From the NCBI GenBank assembly GCA_025210475.1, contig JAOARW010000106.1, positions 1 to 64,000 on the forward strand: DNA of 64,000 nt, given 5' to 3'. Origin of the DNA: Carboxylicivirga sp. Lineage in GTDB: Bacteria; Bacteroidota; Bacteroidia; Bacteroidales; Marinilabiliaceae. The stretch's first letter is position 1; each line of letters begins with the position of its first letter. Positions 33,292-42,454 of the stretch are shown here, piece by piece. The notes below the pieces were generated by a model that saw nothing but the letters and a program-made list of their open reading frames with translations, did not search any database and was not told the origin of the DNA. Position numbers and translations under genes: made by a program.

Positions 33292-35703
33292 TTACTCGTA
33301 ACGTAAGGCTTCAACAGGATTTCGATTGCCAATGCGTACAAAATTAACAATGGCCACTACAGATACCAATGTCAACATCAGAAGACCGCAGAGGGTGAAA
33401 ATGCCCCAGTGCAATGGTATTTTAAAAGCAAAATTCTGCATCCACCGTTCAAGGGTGAACCAGGCTCCCACCAAGCCAATGGCAACAGACGGTAAAGCGA
33501 TGTATTGTAAATCGATGATAAATACACGCACAATATTCGTTAGGCTGGCACCATTAATTTTTCGGATGGCCAATTCTTTTTGTCGACGCAGGGCTTCATG
33601 GGTTGTATAGCCCAATAAACCGATACCCGTAATTAAAAGAATAATAAAATTACCAGCCAGCATCATGTCTCTGAATCCTTTTTCATTCTTGTAATTCATG
33701 ATAAATTCCTCTTCAAACGAATAGATTTCAGCATCATTAAGTGGCAAGGCAATATTAAATACTTTGGCAATTTTTTCTTTCATTCCGGTTTCCATCGCTT
33801 CATTCACTTTTACCAAAATCACATACGAATCGGATGGCTCGTTGATAATTTTCTTTTCGAGCTGATCGTGGGGTAAATAGAAAAAAACGGCGGGACGCAG
33901 ATCGGGTGAAGAGACCGAACCCATTATAAAATCGGGAAACACACCCCTGATTGTGGTAGCTCCATGTTCGGTAATTGAAATGTCTTTACCCAAAACACCA
34001 TCTTCCCATGCATTATTAAGTATTAGCTTCGCCGCCGCTTTTTCACTAATCAATATATCTCCTTTTACGGCATAATCCATAGAGAAATCATGCCCTTGTT
34101 TTACCGGAATGTTGAAAATCGACAGATAGTTTTCATCGACATTATAGAAATCAGCGATATTAAAAAGCTCTTTTTCCCGATCTGGTGATAACACATTATT
34201 TCCTGCAGCTCTTTCAATTGGTAACTGCTGGCCCACACCAACCATCTCTACTCCGGGAATATTCTTTAGTTCGTTCATTACTGTCGTAACCTTTGATCCC
34301 GTCATACCCGTTGTTGAACCATAGTAAATGCCCTTATGATTATAGCCATGCGGGGCATTAATCATGTTATTATACTGTAGTGTTACCATTAACATCACCA
34401 TAATGATAAAGGATGCACCAACAAACTGAAAGGCGAGTAAAGCCAGTTTCCATTTGTTTTTGTTTTGGTTGTAACTGCGAAATGCCGCCGTCACCGGGAT
34501 ACGAGAAAAAAAGCGAGCCGGCAAATAACTTGTCAGGGCCAGCAACACAATCAGGATCAAAAGCAGTGGCAGAATAACATCGGGGTTGATTACGGTTTGT
34601 AAAGAATGCTCCAATTGCGACTCGGCATATGGCCTCACAATACCAATAATGCCAAAAGCGCCTGCTACCGAGATAATAAACATTAAAATACTCTCAATAA
34701 AAATCAGCTGCCGTATATTCCGTTCATGGGCACCACAACTTTTGAATATAGCCGATGACTTGGCTTGCGCAACCAACGAGCTTAGTGTTAATAGTATATA
34801 GTTTAAAAGCGAAACAAATAATACAGCCAATGCAATGGTTGCCAGAATAATAATCATATCCCTCATGTCATTGGAAAAAAGGCGGGTTAATGGTTCCAGT
34901 GTATACTTTATCACAACGCCTCCGTGTTTCGCTTCAATCTTTTCAATGTCCTGATACTTGATTTGCATTTGTCGCATAGCAGGAGTCAGACTCTTCGGAT
35001 CAACACCTTTGGCCAGTTTAACAACCGCAAAATAGCGATCGTTACCCAACCAATATTCAGAACCATCCCACATAAATTCACTGGTCGAAATCATCGAGAT
35101 CAGAACATCGTAATTAAAATTGGTATTATCGGGCAATGACTCAAATACTCCCTGGATACTCAACTTTTTACCGGGGAACCTTTTTAATTCTATTTGTTTG
35201 CCAATAACATTGCCCCCCATATTCTTTGCTACCTCGGCCGAAACCATACACGCCATTGGTGTCGATAGAATTTTAACAGCATTGCCATTGACCATTGGCC
35301 TTGGAAGTACGTCGAACAAATATGGATCTGCAAAAGCAAAATTGCCCTGATGCCTTTTTTTGTCGGAGGTGTAAAAGATACATTCATATATTGAGTTCAG
35401 ACGGGTGGCCGCTTCAACACCCGGAACATCTGATTTCATGCCCAATGCCACTCCTCCACTTACATGTGAGGATACGCTAAATTTATCGCTTGATTGATCC
35501 AATCGATAGTTGGATTCGATGCAATAAAGACGATTGGCATCGGGGTAAAAGTTATCGTAACTGTAAAAGTAAAACACCTCGGACAGCAATAGCATTCCGA
35601 AAGCCAAACCTACGGCTAAAGAAATTATACGAGTAAAAGTATATTGGCCTTTTGTAAAGAGTTTGCGAATAGCAAGTTTAATGGTATATAGCATTTTATT
35701 CAA
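33292..35703 (-). CDS. ABC transporter permease, MacB/FtsX type (operon A, second permease)
   Basis: 803 residues. Layout: TM1 about 20-42, MacB_PCD periplasmic domain about 45-245, FtsX helices about 280-410, then a second half with a helix near 425-445, another periplasmic domain and three final helices. The second coupling segment reads RRQKELAIRKINGASLTNIV; the first is degenerate (AKSSAIFKSCGAHERNIRQL). The protein ends NPVEALRYE, shared by most permeases here. It lies between another permease and the serine hydrolase. Its last 285 bp are not of the homogenised type found further right. These permeases move lipoproteins or peptides by conformational coupling; the substrate is unknown. 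Confidence 0.92.
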   Translation of the reverse strand: MNKMLYTIKLAIRKLFTKGQYTFTRIISLAVGLAFGMLLLSEVFYFYSYDNFYPDANRLYCIESNYRLDQSSDKFSVSSHVSGGVALGMKSDVPGVEAATRLNSIYECIFYTSDKKRHQGNFAFADPYLFDVLPRPMVNGNAVKILSTPMACMVSAEVAKNMGGNVIGKQIELKRFPGKKLSIQGVFESLPDNTNFNYDVLISMISTSEFMWDGSEYWLGNDRYFAVVKLAKGVDPKSLTPAMRQMQIKYQDIEKIEAKHGGVVIKYTLEPLTRLFSNDMRDMIIILATIALAVLFVSLLNYILLTLSSLVAQAKSSAIFKSCGAHERNIRQLIFIESILMFIISVAGAFGIIGIVRPYAESQLEHSLQTVINPDVILPLLLILIVLLALTSYLPARFFSRIPVTAAFRSYNQNKNKWKLALLAFQFVGASFIIMVMLMVTLQYNNMINAPHGYNHKGIYYGSTTGMTGSKVTTVMNELKNIPGVEMVGVGQQLPIERAAGNNVLSPDREKELFNIADFYNVDENYLSIFNIPVKQGHDFSMDYAVKGDILISEKAAAKLILNNAWEDGVLGKDISITEHGATTIRGVFPDFIMGSVSSPDLRPAVFFYLPHDQLEKKIINEPSDSYVILVKVNEAMETGMKEKIAKVFNIALPLNDAEIYSFEEEFIMNYKNEKGFRDMMLAGNFIILLITGIGLLGYTTHEALRRQKELAIRKINGASLTNIVRVFIIDLQYIALPSVAIGLVGAWFTLERWMQNFAFKIPLHWGIFTLCGLLMLTLVSVVAIVNFVRIGNRNPVEALRYE

Positions 35704-35721
35704 TTATTAGTTTGGGTTAAG

Positions 35722-38166
35722 TTATTCGTAACGTAATGATTCAACTGGATTTTTAATGGCCGCCAGGTAGCTTTGCCAACTCACAGTTATGCTGGCAATC
35801 AGCAGTGATAATAAAGCGGCTACCACAAAAATCCACCAATAAACAGGTATGTGATAGGCATAATTATCTAACCAGGTATTTAATCCCATTAAAGCAATTG
35901 GTACGGCCAGCAAAATTGATAATAATACCCATTTCAGGAAAGTACTATTAAGTAAAAATACAATGGCAAATGCTGTGGCTCCATTAACCTTCCGAACGCC
36001 AATCTCTTTGCGGCGAGCCAATGTTGCAAACAGCGATAGAGCCAATAATCCCAGGGATGCCAGTAGGATTGACAACAGGCTGAAGAGGTTAAATAAAGTA
36101 TTAAAGCGTTTATCCTGATTGTATTGCTTTTGGTAAAATTCGCTGAGGAAGAAGCTATCAAAAGTAGACTCGGGAAAGAATCGCTGCCAGTATTGGTTCA
36201 ACAGCCTCATTTGGGCTCTTGTATTTCCCGAAGCTAATCGCACTGAGATATAACGAATGGGGATCCAGCTTTTTCGTTCCTTCATCATAATCATAATGGG
36301 GGTGTAAGTTTTTACCAACGATTGTTGATGGTAGTTCTTCACCACTCCGATTATTTGCATCGCTTCCCGATCACCTTCAATATTAACTTTCTTGCCAATT
36401 GCTTCTGCATTTGAAGCATAACCGAGCGTTTTTACCGATTCCTCATTAATCACCAGCTTATCAATCTCGGCACCAAAATCTTCTGAAAAACCTCTGCCTT
36501 CCACCACTTCAAGCCCATACGTTGACAGGTAGCCTTTATCAACTGAAAGCATTTCGTATAATCGATTTTGCTTTGTATCATCATCAGCCCGATGGTTCGA
36601 CAAAAATGTTGCGACTTCCATACCGGGTATAGCATTTGAAACTGTAGCATTGTCAAAAGCCGGATCATTACGTAACTCTTCTTTAAAGCTTTTTACCTTT
36701 TCGCCCAAATCGGATGACTGCACCGGATACTTTAGCACCACCATATTATCGATGTTAACACCTGCCGGTTGCGACAACATATAACTGTATTGCAAATAAC
36801 TGGTAATGGTTCCGCAAATGATGATAAACGAAGCTGCAAATTGGATGACAACCAGACTTTTCTGCAAATTATTGCCCGAATGCGTCGAGTTTCCTTTTCC
36901 TTTAAGAGCATCCACAGGCTTGGTTTTAACCAAGAGGTAAGCCGGATAAATACCTGAAAGTACAATACCCGCTAAAAACAACATTATCGATCCGATAAAA
37001 AATGTTGTATTGTGGGGCAAGAAGAAACCCACACTTTTTCCAACGAAGCTGTTGAAAACGGGCATCAGAATAAATACGATTAAGGATGCCACAGCACAGG
37101 CCATCAGGTTAAAAAATAATGTTTCGGACAAGAGGTGCCAAAACACCTGTAACTTGCCGGCTCCATTTACTTTTCTTATGCTGATTTCGCGCTGTCGGGT
37201 TAAAGCTTGTGCCGTAATTATATTGATGTAATTGATCCAAACAATCACCAAAATAATAAGTGCAATACCAATTAGTGCATATAATGATAAGCGACTACCC
37301 TTTATTTCCCGCTCATATTGTTTTTGAGCGGTCAGGTGAATATCACGGATCGGCTGAAGGTGAACTCCCCATACTTTGTTCTTTAAAGCATCGTGTGTTT
37401 TATATTCTTCAGCCATGGTCGGAAAAGCCGCTTCAATGCTAATTGGATTAATATGCTCAGCCAACAGCACATAAGTATATATCTCATGCGAGTACCAAAA
37501 GTTTCGTCGCCATTCGGGCAATGAAATCCAGGAATACAACATGTCGAATTGTATATGCGAGTGCTCCGGCATATCCTTAAATAAACCGGTGACTTCCAAC
37601 TTTGCCGTATTAAATGGTGTTTTAAACTCCAGTACTTTACCAATCGGATCGTCGTTCTTAAAATAACGCTTTGCAGCCGATTCGGATAAAACCACTGTAT
37701 TGGGACGGGCCAAAGCATCTTCCTGATCTCCTTTGGTCAGTTCAAAATCGAAAACCTTAAAAAAACTTGGCTCAGTACCTGCGATACGCGACTCACGGAA
37801 ACGAACATTTCCATAGCGCACAACCTGCTCGGCATTGTATAAATCCACCCTTACAATTTCTTCGATACCAGGTATATGCTCTTTCATGGCTCCGCCATAG
37901 CCGTATGAACTGGTGGCCCAATCGTCGGTTAGGGACTCCCCCTCAAAAAAACGACTTTCAACCCGGAAAAGTCGCGATGCCTTGGAATGAAAATTATCGT
38001 AGCTAAACTCAAAGCTGGCAAAGTTGATGATGAGAATAAAAACAGTCAGACCTACAATCAGCCCAATAAAATTTATCAGCGACACCGCTTTATTGTGTCG
38101 GTATTTGCGGAGCGAAACCTTTATCTGGTTACCTAACATCGACAGATTTCTATTGAATTGGTTCAT
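35722..38166 (-). CDS. ABC transporter permease, MacB/FtsX type (operon A, first permease)
   Basis: 814 residues, double MacB_PCD-FtsX layout, TM1 at about 34-55 after a longer cytoplasmic N-terminus. Both coupling segments are well kept: TRQREISIRKVNGAGKLQVF and ARRKEIGVRKVNGATAFAIV. It follows the ATPase gene by 71 bp and precedes the second permease by 18 bp, so ATPase and two permeases may assemble as one transporter. It ends NPVESLRYE. Together with its neighbours it is the only ATPase-permease set in the window downstream of a sigma-54-like promoter. Confidence 0.92.
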   Translation of the reverse strand: MNQFNRNLSMLGNQIKVSLRKYRHNKAVSLINFIGLIVGLTVFILIINFASFEFSYDNFHSKASRLFRVESRFFEGESLTDDWATSSYGYGGAMKEHIPGIEEIVRVDLYNAEQVVRYGNVRFRESRIAGTEPSFFKVFDFELTKGDQEDALARPNTVVLSESAAKRYFKNDDPIGKVLEFKTPFNTAKLEVTGLFKDMPEHSHIQFDMLYSWISLPEWRRNFWYSHEIYTYVLLAEHINPISIEAAFPTMAEEYKTHDALKNKVWGVHLQPIRDIHLTAQKQYEREIKGSRLSLYALIGIALIILVIVWINYINIITAQALTRQREISIRKVNGAGKLQVFWHLLSETLFFNLMACAVASLIVFILMPVFNSFVGKSVGFFLPHNTTFFIGSIMLFLAGIVLSGIYPAYLLVKTKPVDALKGKGNSTHSGNNLQKSLVVIQFAASFIIICGTITSYLQYSYMLSQPAGVNIDNMVVLKYPVQSSDLGEKVKSFKEELRNDPAFDNATVSNAIPGMEVATFLSNHRADDDTKQNRLYEMLSVDKGYLSTYGLEVVEGRGFSEDFGAEIDKLVINEESVKTLGYASNAEAIGKKVNIEGDREAMQIIGVVKNYHQQSLVKTYTPIMIMMKERKSWIPIRYISVRLASGNTRAQMRLLNQYWQRFFPESTFDSFFLSEFYQKQYNQDKRFNTLFNLFSLLSILLASLGLLALSLFATLARRKEIGVRKVNGATAFAIVFLLNSTFLKWVLLSILLAVPIALMGLNTWLDNYAYHIPVYWWIFVVAALLSLLIASITVSWQSYLAAIKNPVESLRYE

Positions 38167-38237
38167 GGGTTTAGTATTAGGTCTGAATCGTCTAATTCTA
38201 TTTTGAGGATTACATCTTCTTATCGGCCTAGCAGAAC

Positions 38238-38936
38238 TTACAAATCTTCAACCGGTGCTTCTACTTGTATTTTCTCGGTCACCACATGACCATCAAACAG
38301 GTTAATTACCCGATGGGCATATTCGGCATGCTCGGCCGAGTGGGTTACCATTACAATGGTTGTTCCCTCTTCGTTAAGCTGGCGTAAAAGGTTCATCACC
38401 TCGGCCCCATTGCGCGAATCCAGGTTACCTGTTGGCTCATCGGCCAGTATTAATTTCGGATTGGCAACTACGGCTCGTGCAATGGCCACACGTTGCTGCT
38501 GACCACCCGATAGTTGTTGCGGGAAGTGCTTGGCACGATGGGCTATCTGCATGCGTTCCATCACTTTCTGAACACGCTCTTTTCGTTCTTTAGATGACAT
38601 CTTCAGGTATACCAAAGGCATTTCAATGTTTTCGAATACATTTAGCTCATCTATCAGGTTAAAACTCTGAAAAACAAAACCAATGTTACCTTTTCGCAAA
38701 TTAGTACGTTGACGTTCCTTAAAAGATGCAATCTCCTGCCCGTCGAAGAATAATTCGCCCTCAGAAGGGTTATCCAAAAGGCCGATGATATTTAGCAAGG
38801 TAGACTTACCACATCCGGAAGGCCCCATTATGGCAACAAATTCACCTTTCTGCACGTGGATATTAACATTATTAAGGGCAGTTGTTTCTACTTCTTCGGT
38901 TCTGAAAATCTTTTGTAAGTTGCTTGTTCGTAACAT
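38238..38936 (-). CDS. ABC transporter ATPase, LolD/MacB type (copy 1)
   Basis: 232 residues. Walker A GPSGCGKST at 38-46, Q-loop Q90, signature LSGGQQQR at 142-149, Walker B LILADE at 162-167 with catalytic E167, D-loop NLDSRNG, and H-loop H199. It drives permeases of the MacB/FtsX family from the cytoplasm. It is nearly identical to the other two ATPases at 56994 and 60093; differences lie mainly in the last 15 residues. It is the first gene of operon A. The sigma-54-like promoter lies about 70 bp upstream and the tandem palindromes about 140-180 bp upstream. Confidence 0.96.
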   Translation of the reverse strand: MLRTSNLQKIFRTEEVETTALNNVNIHVQKGEFVAIMGPSGCGKSTLLNIIGLLDNPSEGELFFDGQEIASFKERQRTNLRKGNIGFVFQSFNLIDELNVFENIEMPLVYLKMSSKERKERVQKVMERMQIAHRAKHFPQQLSGGQQQRVAIARAVVANPKLILADEPTGNLDSRNGAEVMNLLRQLNEEGTTIVMVTHSAEHAEYAHRVINLFDGHVVTEKIQVEAPVEDL

Positions 38937-39002
38937 GTGTATAAAGTTTATTGCAGTTTGATTCTTGTTGTTTCTATGTTTAAGTCGATTGACCCTCTTT
39001 TA

Positions 39003-39021
39003 TATACCAACCACATGCCAA
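39003..39021 (-). promoter_or_regulatory. Sigma-54-like (-24/-12) promoter of operon A
   Basis: Minus strand reads TTGGCATGTGGTTGGTATA. TGGCATG fits the -24 element, and the -12 element has G in the conserved place but T instead of C (GG-N10-GT, not GG-N10-GC). The same sequence with two changes occurs before the permease at 44818-47139, at the same distance from the same upstream palindromes, which strongly supports function. Which sigma factor uses it is inference. Confidence 0.6.
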
Positions 39022-39072
39022 AAGCATATTGGGTTAATAACCAAACAAATATGATATCGACTACGAAAAAGT

Positions 39073-39116
39073 GTGTTGGAATTCCCAACACTTGTGTCTT
39101 GATTTCCGACAAGTGT
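39073..39116. promoter_or_regulatory. Two tandem palindromic activator sites upstream of operon A
   Basis: Site 1 is GTGTTGGAATTCCCAACAC (39073-39091), an almost perfect 9-1-9 palindrome. Site 2 centres about 20 bp further (39094-39115) and has TGTC...GACA within a longer ACACTTGT/ACAAGTGT inverted pair. They lie 53 bp upstream of the -24 element, typical for a sigma-54 enhancer-binding protein acting as two dimers. Confidence 0.6.
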
Positions 39117-39135
39117 TTTTTGTTGTAACAACAAA

Positions 39136-39157
39136 AGAGGAGCCTAAGCTCCTCTTA
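39136..39157 (-). terminator. Terminator of the coiled-coil protein gene
   Basis: A 9-bp perfect stem (39136-39144 with 39149-39157), loop CTAA, followed on the minus strand by TTTTG. It separates the gene at 39186 from the operon A regulatory region. Confidence 0.8.
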
Positions 39158-39185
39158 ATACTTGTTATTCTATGTTGTAAAGATT

Positions 39186-39899
39186 TTAGTTTAACGATAC
39201 ATCTGTTGCATCTTCCGCTTCTTCTTTGGTTGTTAGTTCGTACCTAACCCCGTAGTTGCGCATAATCCGACGCTTGCTGGCGTCATCTTTATCATATAGA
39301 TTAAAATTTAGTTCGGCAATTATACGATCAATGGCAGCCACAGCTTCGGGCATAAGGTCACTTACAGCCTCCTGTGAAGCATCAAGTTTCTGGTCGGCTA
39401 TTGTTACATCAGCACTTTCCTTTTTTGCCTCTTTCAGTTTCGAGCCTAATTCATCCACCGATGGATTACTCATTGGGGCATAGCCATTGGCAATAGCCGA
39501 AGCTTCACCTTTTATAATCAAACCAGCCACTTCTAACCATTGTCCTTCTGAAGCCAGTTTAGGACTTGTGCCATTCTTTGGTAACTGGTAATACGGAAAT
39601 ACATCCAGAGGCAACTGCTCACGATAAACACGTCGGCGTATGCCTTCCCATATATCACGAACATAAGTTTGTAAGTTACTCATAGCCGTGTTTTTCTCAC
39701 GAATTTCCTTTTGCGATTCACTTTTCTGATTGGCCAATTCACCAATATTGGCTTCTAATGGGGCAATAACAGCATTGGCCTGCCCTAGTGTTTTCTCAGA
39801 GATCATTTTCTCACCGCTTTCTATATTAGCAGTGTTTACAGCTTTTTTCAGAAAGACCAGTCGGTCAATTGCTGAAAGGGGTTTTCTAATTCTAGGCAT
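39186..39899 (-). CDS. Unrecognised helical/coiled-coil protein
   Basis: 237 residues, no signal peptide or membrane helix. The N-terminal half is strongly helical with coiled-coil character (ANAVIAPLEANIGELANQKS, ESQKEIREKNTAMSNLQTYV). A central aromatic stretch follows (LDVFPYYQLPKNG), then a second helical region and a basic motif RRIMRNYGVRYEL near the end, before an acidic tail. The layout recalls hypothetical proteins scattered in Bacteroidetes; no function is known to me. It is alone, with its own terminator and 629 bp of empty DNA upstream, between two ABC units. Confidence 0.6.
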   Translation of the reverse strand: MPRIRKPLSAIDRLVFLKKAVNTANIESGEKMISEKTLGQANAVIAPLEANIGELANQKSESQKEIREKNTAMSNLQTYVRDIWEGIRRRVYREQLPLDVFPYYQLPKNGTSPKLASEGQWLEVAGLIIKGEASAIANGYAPMSNPSVDELGSKLKEAKKESADVTIADQKLDASQEAVSDLMPEAVAAIDRIIAELNFNLYDKDDASKRRIMRNYGVRYELTTKEEAEDATDVSLN

Positions 39900-40528
39900 A
39901 AAAGTTAATATTAAGTTTGGGGAAATAACTAATTAAAGATAATGAAATATCTGCATGATAATCAAGTCATAAACCAAATTTTATTTAACCATGTAATAAC
40001 TCCTGAAACCAAAGGGATTCCTTAGTGTGGCTAATGCTCATTACCACAAGAAAAGCTTTTTGAGTGCTAATTTGCAGCTTAAAAGTTTAACGAATTATTG
40101 TTTTTGAAGATTATTTCACAACCCATTTATGATGGGTTCAGTATAGCTGATTCTAATGCGGAAGCATAAATAACGTCGTCAGCAATGTTAATTCTTAAGC
40201 AGGCATTAAGATAACGCTGTCATCTACACCACATCCTGAGCAGTAAGCCAATTGACGAGGTAAACTTAACTAAATCCCGGGCAAGAAGTTTAATAAAATC
40301 GTCATTTCAGCTATTTCAGAAGCAGAAAGCATGATGCCACCGTTAATATACCTTTATTTTAAGCAGGAGGATTGATAACACAGTAATATATGCTTATTAT
40401 GAGCCAAGCAACCAGATGACGATGTTATATACCTGCATTTCAATGCAGGAAGTGCAATGTTAAGGTTAAATGCTAAAATTCAGTATCAAATCAGTTCTAA
40501 CTATTAACAAGATTAGTTTAGAATTAAA
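39900..40528. other. Long intergenic region without a supported gene
   Basis: 629 bp between the coiled-coil gene and the RDD-domain gene. It is A/T-rich with frequent stops on both strands. A hairpin, CCTGCAT-TTCA-ATGCAGG, sits at 40432-40449 without a T run, and AACCCAT...ATGGGTT lies near 40120-40137. A minus-strand phrase near 40280-40335 (MLSASEIAEMTILLNFLPGI) looks coding and may be a gene remnant. No promoter, RNA gene or mobile element was recognised. Confidence 0.5.
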
Positions 40529-42337
40529 TTAACCTTTCAATAAGGCTATAAATCCTGATAACAAGCCAAATAATAGAATAAGCGTTCCAAATATCAGTTC
40601 AAATACAGATTCGATTTGTTGGTATGGATGGTGGTCAATCATAACCTCCTGATCCCTTAATTGATTTACTTTAAATGTCCAGTAAGCAAGATTGTTGTCG
40701 ATTGCATCATCATTAATACGCTTAGCTCTGGCGATAATTTCATTATCAAAGTCATTATGAATGATGTTTTTGAATCCAAAGCTAAAATAATGTGATGCTA
40801 GTGGCTTATAAAATACAAATCCTGTAAACACATTCTGATAAAAATATCTTTTCCAGGAAGGAAAGAAAAACAGATCAAACCGATCTTTACCAAATGGACT
40901 GTCGTTTAAATTAAATCCAACTGATTTGTTACCAAATTCAGCAAAAGCATTATCCCACACACCATTATTTATTGGTGAAACTTGAGCAGGCACAATAAAT
41001 GGTGGAAAGTCAGGTAAAGACAAACCTAAATCATATTTAACTGTATTGATCAACACATTGGCTGTTTTATCAGGAAACTTCTTTATAATACAAGAGGCAC
41101 AGGACTCCCCAATATCTCCTATTTGTGTTTCATTACTTATTGCTCCAACGGCATGTCGAGAATTCATTATAACGAGACATTTATGCCTTTCTTGCTTTGC
41201 ATCGAGCATCGATTCATAATTACTAATTATATGATTCGCCATAAGCTTATCTCGGTGTCTAAACCTGGATTTTATGAGTGAATGATAATCATCTTGATTT
41301 TTTATCAAATTCCAGTCACACTCTAAATCTGTAAAGAAATGCTTAATCTTCTTGCTTTCGGGTAAAACCTTATTTATAGCGTATAAACTTTTGAAATAGT
41401 TATAATAGTTAGTATTATCCCAAATAGGAAAGCAAGAATAATTTCTTAATAAATCAATTAGTTCATTTTCAAATACGTCCTCCTCTAATTGACCATTGAA
41501 TAACAAGGAATCTAATTTAGCTTGTTGGTTAACAGTCCCCACTTCCGAAAAAACATTGCCAACATTGTTAATAAAACGATTGTCAGAAACCAAATTAATG
41601 ATGAACTCATACTGCACCATTTCAGGATGTGCACCTTCACACAGAATTACTATATCATTCTTTTCGAATAATTCGAAAATATAATCTTTTGCATTTTTTT
41701 GAGTTTTAAGAAAAGACACATATGGTTCTGTAATATTGTTTGTATGCTGAGGAATAAAATTACCATTAAAACTTCCTGTCGATAAATAATTGAAAGTTCT
41801 TAGGCCAAATACAATAATACATATAGCAACTAAAACCAACAGGTCTTTATTTACGTTGACTCTATTAATGCTCGTATTTTCGACAACAATTGTTTGGGCT
41901 AATTGATCATACCATGTTCTTTTCATAAAAAGGAAGTATATCAACAAAATAATAATCAATACAATCGTACATAATACTTCAATATATGGAGACAACCATT
42001 CAAGCTTAACCAACGACACAAACAAACTAATTGGTAAGATTATTATTAATTGTTTGCATATTATTTCTCTGATAAGAATTGATTTTAGATAATTAGATTG
42101 ACCATTACTTATAACTGATAATCCCCAAAGTTTTTTTCCAATACTTGCTTTAAAAGCAAATGTTGCAATCGGATAATATACCAAGGCTATAAAAAGTATA
42201 AGATGTATCATCGAAAGAAACATAGCAAATTGTTGCAATATATTATAAGTGATAAAAGCCAAGGCGTAAATAATGGCAAAATCAATAATAAAAGCTGCCA
42301 TTCTTCGCGCAAAAAATGTTCTTTTCTCTCTTTTCAT
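40529..42337 (-). CDS. RDD-domain membrane protein fused to an erythromycin-esterase-like domain
   Basis: 602 residues. An N-terminal RDD domain (about 1-150, opening FFARRMAAFIIDFAIIYALA with the first two arginines and an aspartate) has four or five helices. A further helix lies at about 160-180, then a soluble domain of about 380 residues that contains IVILCEGAHPEMVQYEF, FSEVGTVNQQ and CLVIMNSRHAV. This arrangement of E/H residues recalls the erythromycin-esterase/ChaN/TIKI superfamily. A final helix (about 575-598) follows. The fold assignment is by eye and tentative; activity is unknown. It follows two permeases by 117 bp and may be co-transcribed. Confidence 0.55.
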   Translation of the reverse strand: MKREKRTFFARRMAAFIIDFAIIYALAFITYNILQQFAMFLSMIHLILFIALVYYPIATFAFKASIGKKLWGLSVISNGQSNYLKSILIREIICKQLIIILPISLFVSLVKLEWLSPYIEVLCTIVLIIILLIYFLFMKRTWYDQLAQTIVVENTSINRVNVNKDLLVLVAICIIVFGLRTFNYLSTGSFNGNFIPQHTNNITEPYVSFLKTQKNAKDYIFELFEKNDIVILCEGAHPEMVQYEFIINLVSDNRFINNVGNVFSEVGTVNQQAKLDSLLFNGQLEEDVFENELIDLLRNYSCFPIWDNTNYYNYFKSLYAINKVLPESKKIKHFFTDLECDWNLIKNQDDYHSLIKSRFRHRDKLMANHIISNYESMLDAKQERHKCLVIMNSRHAVGAISNETQIGDIGESCASCIIKKFPDKTANVLINTVKYDLGLSLPDFPPFIVPAQVSPINNGVWDNAFAEFGNKSVGFNLNDSPFGKDRFDLFFFPSWKRYFYQNVFTGFVFYKPLASHYFSFGFKNIIHNDFDNEIIARAKRINDDAIDNNLAYWTFKVNQLRDQEVMIDHHPYQQIESVFELIFGTLILLFGLLSGFIALLKG

Positions 42338-42454
42338 TTTTTGATTTAATAAGCTAATTTAACATCGTACAATTCCTATTTTTCAACCTTTTTACAATTG
42401 CACTATTACTATTCCTTATTTTTAGACAATGATTAATTAAAAAGCTCTTATGCA

